Shown piece by piece: positions 5,814-12,779 of a stretch of DNA of 13,255 nt (the first letter of the stretch is position 1; each line of letters begins with the position of its first letter). Source of the DNA: Phycisphaeraceae bacterium. Its GTDB lineage: Bacteria > Planctomycetota > Phycisphaerae > Phycisphaerales > Phycisphaeraceae. The notes beneath the pieces were generated by a model. That model ran no database searches. It was not told where the DNA came from and saw only the letters and a list, made by a program, of their open reading frames with translations. Position numbers and translations under genes: made by a program. Where the stretch lies: assembly GCA_016763955.1 (NCBI GenBank), contig JAESSU010000086.1, positions 1 to 13,255 on the forward strand, read 5' to 3'.

Positions 5814-7057
5814 TGCAATATAAAGGCAAATGGAAGTCAAAGCTTTCGGACGTCTTTACAGGCATTGCTGTCAAGCGTCTGAGTGAAGTAGAAACTAATC
5901 CCAGTAAATCCCACCAACATGAATTTCAAGGTATAAATAAGTTTCGCAAAATATTGGGCGACGAAAAAGGAAAAACTTTTTTTGAAGCAACATACTTATA
6001 CCTCTCTGATTCCGATCAAATCAGTGCAATGCCATTAGAACCCACAACATGGTATGACCCACGCGAAAATGATCCCAAGCGAAGTGCCGAATGGAGAGTC
6101 TATTACCCTGCTTCTGCAAGCTCGGTGACATCACTAATAAAATCTGGAGATTTACTACTTCTTGGGAAAAAAGTTGACGGGACTTTATTGATAATTATTG
6201 CCGAAAAAGATTCAACTATTGAGAACCAACTGCTCTGGCTTTTTCAATTGCCTGAGCCAAGCACAACGCGGGAAATCAGACTTACCAGTGAATCTGACAG
6301 AAATCTAGATTTTGTTGTTCGTTCCATCTTAGAGTTTCTTGGAATTGAAATCGAGACAGATACTGACATGTTGGAGGAAATGCTAGTTCGTTTTGGCGGA
6401 AACTTTCCGTCAACCAAAATATTTTCCGAGTATGCCAGAAGCCTTATAGAACATGTAGATATTCTTTCTAATCCGGATTCTGTACTGATCACATGGCTAG
6501 AAAAAGAAGAAACCCTGTTCCGGTCACTTGAACGCCATATTGTTTCTGAAAGGCTTAGAACTGGTTTCATTACAGATAACATAATTGATGTTGATGGTTT
6601 TGTTAGCTATTCACTTTCAGTACAAAACAGACGTAAATCAAGAGCTGGCGCTGCACTGGAAAATCATATCGAAGTCATTTTGAATGCTCATGGCTTGCGA
6701 TTCTGCAGAGAGGGCATCACAGAAAATAAATCCAGACCAGACTTCTTATTTCCAGGGGTCGAAGAATACAAAAAATTAAACTTTGATACAAAAAAATTAG
6801 CAATACTAGGTTCTAAATCAACCTGTAAAGATCGTTGGCGTCAAGTTCTCAGCGAAGCCCGCCGTATCGACAAGAAACATTTATTAACCCTTGAGCCAAG
6901 TATATCTTCTAAACAAACAGATGAAATGATAAATCATAATCTTCAATTGGTCGTTCCAAAATCCATACATCCCACTTACACACAGGCTCAACAAAGCTGG
7001 TTATGGAACTTCAATGATTTTATTTCCGAAATCAAAGATCGCCAGAAATCTGTCTAA
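5813..7057 (+). CDS. EcoRII-like type IIE restriction endonuclease, probably cutting at CCWGG
   Basis: The 414-residue product is close in size to EcoRII (404). Residues 1 to about 170 correspond to the N-terminal effector-binding domain (EWRVYYPA around 93-100). The C-terminal half is the PD-(D/E)XK nuclease: RRKSRAGAALENHIE, then RPDFLFPG, then LGSKSTCKDRWRQVLSEARRI and KHLLTLEPSIS. The acidic and basic residues E283, D310, K335 and K339 match EcoRII E271, D299, K324 and K328 with nearly identical spacing, so the enzyme looks active. EcoRII needs two or more CCWGG sites, one acting as allosteric effector. The ATG overlaps the methyltransferase TGA (TGATG), indicating translational coupling; a GTG directly before is the alternative start. 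Base composition is visibly AT-richer than in the flanking housekeeping genes, suggesting transfer. Confidence 0.9.
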   Translation: MQYKGKWKSKLSDVFTGIAVKRLSEVETNPSKSHQHEFQGINKFRKILGDEKGKTFFEATYLYLSDSDQISAMPLEPTTWYDPRENDPKRSAEWRVYYPASASSVTSLIKSGDLLLLGKKVDGTLLIIIAEKDSTIENQLLWLFQLPEPSTTREIRLTSESDRNLDFVVRSILEFLGIEIETDTDMLEEMLVRFGGNFPSTKIFSEYARSLIEHVDILSNPDSVLITWLEKEETLFRSLERHIVSERLRTGFITDNIIDVDGFVSYSLSVQNRRKSRAGAALENHIEVILNAHGLRFCREGITENKSRPDFLFPGVEEYKKLNFDTKKLAILGSKSTCKDRWRQVLSEARRIDKKHLLTLEPSISSKQTDEMINHNLQLVVPKSIHPTYTQAQQSWLWNFNDFISEIKDRQKSV

Positions 7058-7080
7058 ACTATGTTTAATATTTGGCACAA

Positions 7081-7120
7081 AAAACCCCGACTCAATCACG
7101 AGTCGGGGTTTTATTTTTTT
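7081..7120. terminator. Bidirectional terminator between the endonuclease gene and the bactofilin cluster
   Basis: A perfect 13-bp stem (7081-7093 with 7100-7112), AAAACCCCGACTC/GAGTCGGGGTTTT, has a 6-base loop. A T-rich run follows on the plus strand (7109-7120). On the minus strand the same hairpin is followed by six T residues. It therefore serves both convergent genes. Confidence 0.92.
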
Positions 7121-7141
7121 AGGTTTCAACGATTCACTGAT

Positions 7142-7606
7142 TTAAGCAGCGGGATCGATTATGGGATCGAGGATCGGTGCTTGGATTTGAGCGTTGGGGC
7201 CAATGCTTAGCCGCCCCTGGAAACTAGCACCCTTTTCAATGGTCAAACTCCGAGCGTGGATGTCACCGGAACTGTGACTCTTTGCTTGGAATTTAACAAG
7301 GCCATGCACATGAGCGTTGCCGTTGTAACTGCCTGAGACAGTCAACTCGCCGCAGATCAGTTCGCCATCCACCTTGCTGTGAGCGGTAAGGTGGACGTGT
7401 CCCATGGTACTGAGCGTGCCATTGTTAACATGTTTGACGGTGACATCTTCGAGCTTCATAGGCATGGAGCATTTGCCACAACGATAGCTCATCGCCCGCC
7501 GGCTCACCTCAAGGGTTTCGCCACAGTTAGGGCATGACAGCGTCCGAACCTCACGCGGCACAGGCTTGCGCGGTCGCGTCGTCAACATAGATGGTTTTAA
7601 CGGCAT
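7142..7606 (-). CDS. Bactofilin-family protein with N-terminal zinc ribbon
   Basis: From the ATG at 7606 the product is 154 residues. A basic leader is followed by a four-cysteine zinc ribbon, CPNCGE and then YRCGKC 15 residues later (about residues 25-45). The rest is a bactofilin (DUF583) beta-helix made of short repeats, GTLSTMGHVHLTAHSKVDGE, then LTVSGSYNGNAHVHG and LTIEKGASFQGRLSIG. Bactofilins polymerise without nucleotides into filaments that scaffold cell-shape, stalk or chromosome-positioning proteins. The zinc ribbon may bind a partner or nucleic acid. The frame is open back to 7669, but that start lies inside a hairpin arm; ATGs at 7633 and 7588 are alternatives and none has a convincing Shine-Dalgarno sequence. 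It follows the other bactofilin gene by about 108 bases on the same strand. Confidence 0.75.
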   Translation of the reverse strand: MPLKPSMLTTRPRKPVPREVRTLSCPNCGETLEVSRRAMSYRCGKCSMPMKLEDVTVKHVNNGTLSTMGHVHLTAHSKVDGELICGELTVSGSYNGNAHVHGLVKFQAKSHSSGDIHARSLTIEKGASFQGRLSIGPNAQIQAPILDPIIDPAA

Positions 7607-7661
7607 ACTACATCCATCAACAGCTACCCTCATCAGGCAACTAAAACACAACGTCTCATGC

Positions 7662-7697
7662 CACTGCAATACATCCCCCCCGGGATGTATTGCAGTG
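7662..7697 (-). repeat. Perfect 16-bp hairpin between the two bactofilin genes
   Basis: The arms 7662-7677 and 7682-7697 (CACTGCAATACATCCC and its reverse complement) enclose CCCC. It starts 17 bases past the upstream bactofilin stop codon. No T-run follows on the minus strand, so it is not a classic intrinsic terminator; it may protect or process the mRNA, or attenuate the second gene. Confidence 0.8.
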
Positions 7698-7714
7698 ACT
7701 TTAACGTGTCATTC

Positions 7715-8254
7715 TTACTCGGCTGTATCGTCAGCACCCACGGTCACGGGAACCGCTTGACCATTGGTCTTCACGCGACGGCGAGCTAGAATTTCATCCA
7801 GCGAGCGAGGCACTGTGTTGACGTTGGACTTGTGGTCACCGTTTACAGGGGTGAATTTCTCGGTTTGTGTATCAACTTGGAAGTCTTCTACACCCTGCAT
7901 CACTTCGCCTGCTGCTTGCATGGCATTGGGGCCAACGACGACGTGGCCTTCAAACATCGCACCATCAACCACCGACAGGCGTGAAGTGTAGAGATGGCCG
8001 GTGAGCTGAGCGGATGCTAGCAACTCCATGCCATGCTCTGCAACAATATCTGCTTTGGCTTGACCGCCTAAACGCAGGCCCCCAGCAATGACGAGACCTT
8101 CAATGCGGGAGGTTTCCGTTAATTCGAGCATGCCACCGACACGGACTTGGCCGGAGACCTCGCCCATGATCACAGCATCGTTTTCCATAGAAATTTGACC
8201 CTTGATTTTAACATCCGGGCCCAACACGGTCTTGGTATTATTGTTATCGCTCAC
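7715..8254 (-). CDS. Bactofilin (polymer-forming cytoskeletal protein)
   Basis: The 179-residue product has a short polar N-terminus, then TVLGPDVKIKGQI, the standard bactofilin entry motif, and six or so beta-helix turns (VIMGEVSGQVRVGG, RIEGLVIAGGLRLGG, LTGHLYTSRLSV, FEGHVVVG) up to about residue 110. A polar C-terminal tail of about 65 residues follows, with a basic LARRRVK patch. It should self-assemble into non-polar cytoplasmic filaments, often membrane-linked through the N-terminus. Two GTG codons compete for the start. The one at 8254 has GGAG eight bases upstream; the one at 8263 overlaps that GGAG and is therefore unlikely. It is the distal neighbour of the ParA-like and 842-residue genes, all on the minus strand, with a 553-base gap before it. 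Confidence 0.85.
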   Translation of the reverse strand: MSDNNNTKTVLGPDVKIKGQISMENDAVIMGEVSGQVRVGGMLELTETSRIEGLVIAGGLRLGGQAKADIVAEHGMELLASAQLTGHLYTSRLSVVDGAMFEGHVVVGPNAMQAAGEVMQGVEDFQVDTQTEKFTPVNGDHKSNVNTVPRSLDEILARRRVKTNGQAVPVTVGADDTAE

Positions 8255-8418
8255 AGCTTCCACTCCGTCATTAAATAGTTATTGACAACACAAGGGCAAC
8301 GACACTCTATCGCGCCTCGATCAATCAAATCGACCGAATAACAAACAAAAGTCCAACATTGCCAAGGTGAACACCATTTTTCGAGTTCTCGGACCCCCCC
8401 CGGAAGTTTCCGAAGGTA

Positions 8419-8529
8419 TCAATAAGCGCGGAGTGTGTAACCAATACGGACGTGATCGGTCTTATTCAAATTCGGGCGCAAGCCCACCGATGAGCCGTCC
8501 GGCGATTCTGTGGGGCCGTCCCTATCCAT
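8419..8529 (-). CDS. Possible small protein or remnant of a larger gene (36 codons)
   Basis: An ATG at 8529 opens 36 codons ending TGA at 8419-8421. The peptide starts MDRDGPTESPDG and ends with the strand-like HVRIGYTLRAY. A terminal aromatic beta-strand of this kind resembles the end of an outer-membrane barrel protein, so this could be the tail of a decayed gene. GGTGG upstream is a poor ribosome site. I do not recognise a family. Confidence 0.2.
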   Translation of the reverse strand: MDRDGPTESPDGSSVGLRPNLNKTDHVRIGYTLRAY

Positions 8530-8643
8530 CAGGATGACAACACCACCGCGTGTTTATAACCCAGACACCTAAAAAACATCCCGTGATTCGCGGGGCTCAT
8601 CAGCGGGCTTGTGTTTTAAAAATTAAAACGAGCAATCGAAAGC

Positions 8644-8689
8644 TTCCGGGGTGTTGCGGGGTTGCGTTGCGGGGTGTTGCGTTGCGGGG
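8644..8689 (+). repeat. G-run cluster with TGTTGC/TTGCGTTGC units
   Basis: Four GGGG runs (8648-8651, 8658-8661, 8671-8674, 8686-8689) are separated by TGTTGC, TTGCGTTGC and TGTTGCGTTGC. The array is a tandem-like duplication and a candidate G-quadruplex on the plus strand, though its loops of 6-11 bases are long. Confidence 0.55.
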
Positions 8690-8807
8690 AATCCCATGCT
8701 TCGCAAAGCCTTAGCATTGGGCTTTAGCCAAAAGGTTAGTTGAATCCGTGGGAAAAACCTGGGGGTTCTAGAGGTTCCGGAGGTTGCCTTAAACTTCCGG
8801 GGGGGGA

Positions 8808-11336
8808 TCAGTTCAGCTCGGTGCAGTAGTAGGTCGTGTCCTTGCCCACGGAGACTGGGGCAAGTAAATGGAGCTTCACAAAACGAGCACAGTTGGCCAC
8901 CATCGCAGCACCACCGCGTGCATCATCCGTAAACAGATGCACGACGGGTCGAATCTGCATATCGAATCGCAACTGTTTTTGCGTAAGACTCAAAAGTGAA
9001 ACATGCTGATCCACCCAACCTCTAGCATCAAGCAGTGCATACAAAGCATCACAAGTAGACTCACCAGAGGCAAGTTGATGTTCAGCGAGTAAATGTAATC
9101 CGCCTGCTTCATCAAGCACCAGCTCAACTTTGGGATGTTGCGGGCAACGTGCAGTTAGACTCATCACACCTGCTTGCGAAAGATAACTTGCTAATTGTGG
9201 TTTGCCCGTTTGAGCCTGTGTTTCTAAATGATGAATCACCGGAGACTGCTGAGCCGTTTGGGTCGCTGTGACTGTTGGCTTAGCGGGTTGGAGATCAGAT
9301 TGTATTGGCTGCTGAGGCGCTGGTGATTGCTCACGTTGCGGACTAACAATATGAGCATGTATCTCGTGTTGCTGTTTTGACGTGTGTGCAACTTGCGCGA
9401 CCGTCATTGGCTGAGGTTCTAAGTTTGGTTGTTGTGGCGGTTGTTGCGACGAGTCTGGCTCACTGGCATTACCTGTAGTTTGCTGACGTTTGCGTAATTC
9501 CTGCTGTTTAAGCCGCTCGACAAACTGCTGCACGGTGCCGGAGACAACCTCTGGCTGCGGGGGTGAAGGCGTTAAAGGATCCGAGGAAATCGGTGAGGCC
9601 AAAGGAGTCAGAACTTCTGGGGCTGCCGGTGGAGCTTGCTGAACTTGCAGGGGGGCTTCCGGGGCTTCTAGGGATTCCGGGGGGGAAGGAACCGCATGCG
9701 TTGCGATGTCTTTGGCTTGAAGGCAACCTGTTGCCAGCTGGTCTTCAACTGTCATCGGCTCAGCAGATTGGCGTGTCTGGGCATCCTCTACTTGGGTTTC
9801 TTCGAGCTCCACGCCTTGAATTTCGACCCCTGCAAGACGGGCTGCAAGGAGTAGTTCCTGTGCCTTGGCATCTGCCTCTGCGTTATCTTGTGTATCGACC
9901 TCATCAGTAAGTGGGGTTTGGGCTTCGGGCTGTTGTGTTGAGCTTTGGTGTTTGGCAGGATCAATGCGTGTGACCAGTGATTTGCGATGATCTTCAGATG
10001 CTGCCAAACCTGCAACGAGTCGAATCACAACGGGCCACTGTTCCATTAGAGTCGGGAAGCTGCCGAGCGTTTGCAGGTGGACGGGAACCATTTGCCGTTG
10101 CACGCCTACTAGTTCGACGGTGGTATCATGTTGTTCTAATGCCCGGTCATCGATTTGGCGGACCATCGAGACTGCCCGGTCAATGTCAGCTCCCATTGCC
10201 ATGAACTGGACATGATCCATTTGTTTAGGGCGAGCCGTTTCTAAGCACTGCTTTAACCAGTCCATTGCTCGTGCGCCAGCTGCTTCATCCACGCCCGACA
10301 AGAGTGTCCAGGTAGCAAGCGATTGTGCGATCACCTGAGTCGTGGCCGTCAGCGGGGAAGCCAGATGAATCAGCCATGCACCGATGGGATATTCTTTGGC
10401 TTGGTTGAGCAGTTCCAATACGGCAAGCAGGTTGTCCGCCTGTTCAAAATCCATGACCTGCCGATGAACCGCATTGAGTTTATTGCGATTTGCAGGGGTG
10501 GTCACGAAGTCCAGATCAATCTGTTCATCATCAATATGCAAAACGCCCACAATGCCACATTCCAGAGCCACATGCTGAGCGTATTGCGTCATCCAAGGAG
10601 ACGCAAAGCCCGGGAGATTGCCCAGGAAAACAATCTCTGCACGGCGGTCTTCAACCACAACGGATTCATCAAACTCAAGAATCGATGGATCACTTGTGTA
10701 ATCCACTTGAACTTGGGTGTATGACGATTTGGAGGTATCCACGACGGGGTTAACAATCGATGTCATGGCAGTTTCAAGTTCGTGATTGACGAGCCGAAGC
10801 GTCGGCTCTTGATGATGAGCAGGGGGCATTTTATAATTCTGTTGATTGGTTTGATCCGCAGTATTTCCCTGGGCATTTTCTGAGATAACTTTTGAGGTAA
10901 CTTCCGGGGTTGCTTCCGGGGCGGGGATGGCTTGACGTTGTTGTGCAAAAGTTTCAACTGAAACCTTCGCTGACAAACGTGCCGGCGGTTGTTGGGTCAT
11001 CAAACCAGCGCTTCGAGTGGAGATGGATGCTAGGGGTAAGTCGGGGGTATCTGAAGCAATCTCTGCGGGCCTTTGCCTGCGTTTTTGAGACGCTTGTCGC
11101 TGCGCATCGATGGCCATACCCTCTGGGGGTTGGGAGGCATTTTCTGTCTGATCGATATCTGTTAGATATAAGTCAGCCAGTGCGTCAAGCTCTCTATCAG
11201 TGCGTTGTCTATCCAACACAACGCCCTCATTTACTGGGATTCTGCTTCTCGTGGTCGCAACTCCGCGACCCGCCTTCTCGATTCCGCCCCCTATTGTACC
11301 GTTACCGGACGTTGATAGTTCAAAATAAAGACCCAA
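8808..11336 (-). CDS. Uncharacterised 842-residue Gln/Pro-rich protein in a ParA-bactofilin cluster
   Basis: I recognise no named family. Residues 1-225 are polar and probably disordered. Residues 232-446 form a compact domain: a hydrophobic strand EIVFLGNLPG, VGVLHIDDEQIDLDFV, then WLIHLASPLTATTQVIAQSL and a later HVQFMAMGADIDRAV. The layout recalls MinD/FlhG-type ATPases, but the Walker A lysine motif is absent; this similarity is inference. Residues 460-715 are rich in Gln, Pro and Ala (coiled or disordered). Residues 720-842 form a second compact domain with no motif I know. There is no signal peptide or membrane helix. The frame starts at TTG 11336 without a ribosome site. GTG 11219, preceded by GAGGG, is a reasonable alternative. 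It follows the ParA-like gene by about 147 bases, so it may be its partner or adaptor. Confidence 0.7.
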   Translation of the reverse strand: MGLYFELSTSGNGTIGGGIEKAGRGVATTRSRIPVNEGVVLDRQRTDRELDALADLYLTDIDQTENASQPPEGMAIDAQRQASQKRRQRPAEIASDTPDLPLASISTRSAGLMTQQPPARLSAKVSVETFAQQRQAIPAPEATPEVTSKVISENAQGNTADQTNQQNYKMPPAHHQEPTLRLVNHELETAMTSIVNPVVDTSKSSYTQVQVDYTSDPSILEFDESVVVEDRRAEIVFLGNLPGFASPWMTQYAQHVALECGIVGVLHIDDEQIDLDFVTTPANRNKLNAVHRQVMDFEQADNLLAVLELLNQAKEYPIGAWLIHLASPLTATTQVIAQSLATWTLLSGVDEAAGARAMDWLKQCLETARPKQMDHVQFMAMGADIDRAVSMVRQIDDRALEQHDTTVELVGVQRQMVPVHLQTLGSFPTLMEQWPVVIRLVAGLAASEDHRKSLVTRIDPAKHQSSTQQPEAQTPLTDEVDTQDNAEADAKAQELLLAARLAGVEIQGVELEETQVEDAQTRQSAEPMTVEDQLATGCLQAKDIATHAVPSPPESLEAPEAPLQVQQAPPAAPEVLTPLASPISSDPLTPSPPQPEVVSGTVQQFVERLKQQELRKRQQTTGNASEPDSSQQPPQQPNLEPQPMTVAQVAHTSKQQHEIHAHIVSPQREQSPAPQQPIQSDLQPAKPTVTATQTAQQSPVIHHLETQAQTGKPQLASYLSQAGVMSLTARCPQHPKVELVLDEAGGLHLLAEHQLASGESTCDALYALLDARGWVDQHVSLLSLTQKQLRFDMQIRPVVHLFTDDARGGAAMVANCARFVKLHLLAPVSVGKDTTYYCTELN

Positions 11337-11375
11337 TGTGTATTTGAATCTTCATCTGTTCCTATTATGCCGGCA

Positions 11376-11434
11376 CCCCCCCGAAAATTTCCGAAAGGAT
11401 TCCGGGGATTCCGAGGATTCCGAGGATTCCGGGG
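11376..11434 (+). repeat. C-tract followed by four perfect 9-bp tandem repeats
   Basis: After a 7-C run and GAAAATTTCCGAAA come four 9-base units starting at 11397: GGATTCCGG, GGATTCCGA, GGATTCCGA, GGATTCCGG. The array lies in the 147-base spacer between the ParA-like gene and the 842-residue gene. A short inverted repeat (CAGTG/CACTG, 11437-11457) adjoins it. There is no T-run, so it is not an intrinsic terminator. Confidence 0.75.
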
Positions 11435-11483
11435 GTCAGTGGCATATCATGTCACTGTTATTTGCTTAACACGTTTAAACGGC

Positions 11484-12779
11484 TTAGCCCACTTCAAGAA
11501 TACTGTTAAGTTCACCGAAGGGGTTGGTTTCAATTGACGTGTTGTATTGGTCATGCTTCCACTGTCCATCAATCACCACACGGTAGCGATAGCGACCGGG
11601 GGGGACAGGAATGCAGGTCTGCCAGACACCGAGCTTGTCATCTTTTTTCAGTAGTGTTGCGGTGGGCGACCAGTTATTAAAATCACCTGCGATGCTAATT
11701 TGAGTGGCTGCTTGCTCTGGCTGAACAAAGAGAATGCCTTGATTGGTCTTGCGAACACCAAAGAGTCGTTGCATCCGTTTAACGTTTTCAGAGACGATGA
11801 CCGGGTCAGGCGATTGAGCATTGCTTTCACGTTCTGCTTCTTGCATTAGACCGGTGCGTGACACGGCTGGGTCTGCTGCGATTTTACTTGCAAGAGATGC
11901 GGTTCGCGCAGATAACGCGCGGGCTCGTTCGACAAGTTCCGCTGCCCGACTTAATGCCGGATGCGCGACGGGAGCAACTTCGTCTACACCCTCGCTACTA
12001 ACAGACGGCTCAGGCGGATTAGCCGCTAGCCATGCTGCAAGTTGTTCAAAGTCCTGCATGCCCCGGCTTGTGGGATCATATTCTGTAATGGGCTGCCCGA
12101 AGCTTGCAGCCTCTTTGAGCTTGGCATTAAAGTTGATCACAATCGGCAGCAGCCGGTCATCAAAATGCTTTTTAAGTTCGCTAAGAATTTCACGGGCAAG
12201 CTTCGTTCGCACATCGTACATCGTGGCAAGCACTTTATGACGAACCTGATGACCCGTGCGACGAACCATCATCTCAACCGTGGCTTCCTGTTTAAAGGAG
12301 CCCTGCAATGCAAAATACCCCGTCTCCACAGGCACGATCACTTCATCACAGGCACGCAGCGCGTTAAAAGTTAAAAGTCCAATAGAAGGCGGGCAGTCAA
12401 TAATGCAAAAATCATAGCTACTTTGAATCGTACTCAAAACCTGAACCAGGCGGCGGTCACGGTCAGACGCGTTTGCCAGTTGCACTTCCACACCTGCTAG
12501 AGATGTGGTGGCTGGGACCAGATCGAAATTACGTGAGATTTGCCAGACGATATCAGCCATGGCCATTGAACCATCAAGGCCCGCAAGCATCATGTCTGCA
12601 ATGGATTGGTGGATTTGTGCTTCAGGAACCGCTAGCCCTAATGCACAATGACCTTGAGGGTCCATATCCACAAGCAAGGTACGATGCCCTTGGGAGGCCA
12701 ACACAGCTGCTAGGTTGATCGACACTGTCGTCTTCCCGCAGCCGCCTTTTTGGTTAATGATGGCAATGGTGCGCAACAC
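11484..12779 (-). CDS. ParA/MinD-like ATPase fused to a CBM48 glycogen-binding domain
   Basis: The 431-residue product begins with a ParA-type ATPase: deviant Walker A KGGCGKTT (11-18) with signature K11 and catalytic K16, motif A' LLVDMDPQG (35-43), Walker B FCIIDCPPS (124-132), and MYDVRTKLA near 187. ParA proteins dimerise on ATP and position DNA or protein cargo. A helical Ala/Arg-rich linker covers about 255-340. Residues 345-431 form a CBM48/AMPK-beta-like domain: SIAGDFNNWSP, GRYRYRVVIDGQWKHD and NPFGELNSILEV. Sugar-contact residues of AMPK-beta (W100, K126, W133, N150) align with W370, R400, W407 and N425. The start is GTG 12779 or the next codon TTG 12776; the AAGGA upstream fits TTG slightly better. 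No parB or parS is seen nearby. The gene leads a minus-strand cluster and is divergent from maf. Confidence 0.88.
   Translation of the reverse strand: MLRTIAIINQKGGCGKTTVSINLAAVLASQGHRTLLVDMDPQGHCALGLAVPEAQIHQSIADMMLAGLDGSMAMADIVWQISRNFDLVPATTSLAGVEVQLANASDRDRRLVQVLSTIQSSYDFCIIDCPPSIGLLTFNALRACDEVIVPVETGYFALQGSFKQEATVEMMVRRTGHQVRHKVLATMYDVRTKLAREILSELKKHFDDRLLPIVINFNAKLKEAASFGQPITEYDPTSRGMQDFEQLAAWLAANPPEPSVSSEGVDEVAPVAHPALSRAAELVERARALSARTASLASKIAADPAVSRTGLMQEAERESNAQSPDPVIVSENVKRMQRLFGVRKTNQGILFVQPEQAATQISIAGDFNNWSPTATLLKKDDKLGVWQTCIPVPPGRYRYRVVIDGQWKHDQYNTSIETNPFGELNSILEVG

Larger units (their letters stand above)
8394..8806. repeat. 413-bp block bounded by an exact 16-bp inverted repeat
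   Basis: Positions 8394-8409 (CCCCCCCCGGAAGTTT) and 8791-8806 (AAACTTCCGGGGGGGG) are exact reverse complements. The right copy ends one base before the stop codon of the 842-residue gene. No target-site duplication is visible. It could be a degenerate miniature mobile element or two copies of a dispersed repeat in opposite orientation. Confidence 0.5.
8255..8807. other. 553-base region between the 842-residue protein gene and the bactofilin gene
   Basis: No conventional gene fits here. The stretch holds a 16-bp exact inverted repeat at its ends, a cluster of GGGG runs, a hairpin (8693-8721, CCCATGCT pairing with AGCATTGGG), a weak terminator-like stem on the minus strand (8580-8594, followed by six T residues at 8576-8571) that could end the 842-residue gene's mRNA, and a 36-codon minus-strand reading frame. 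The bactofilin promoter should lie between 8255 and about 8390; I see no clear -35/-10 pair. Confidence 0.5.

Noticed and set aside
8644..8689. CRISPR array
   Set aside because: The repeat units are 6-15 bases with no unique spacers of constant length, and no cas genes are present.
8394..8806. Riboswitch or structured RNA in the gap
   Set aside because: The sequence around 8460-8520 looked foldable, but I could match no known riboswitch core, and one strand reads as a short coding-like frame.
9563..10957. Several 64-145-codon frames on both strands within the 842-residue gene
   Set aside because: They are out-of-frame shadows in a repeat-rich, stop-poor region; none shows a motif or ribosome site.
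11821..12374. Plus-strand frames opposite the ParA-like gene
   Set aside because: Antisense shadows of a gene with clear Walker motifs.
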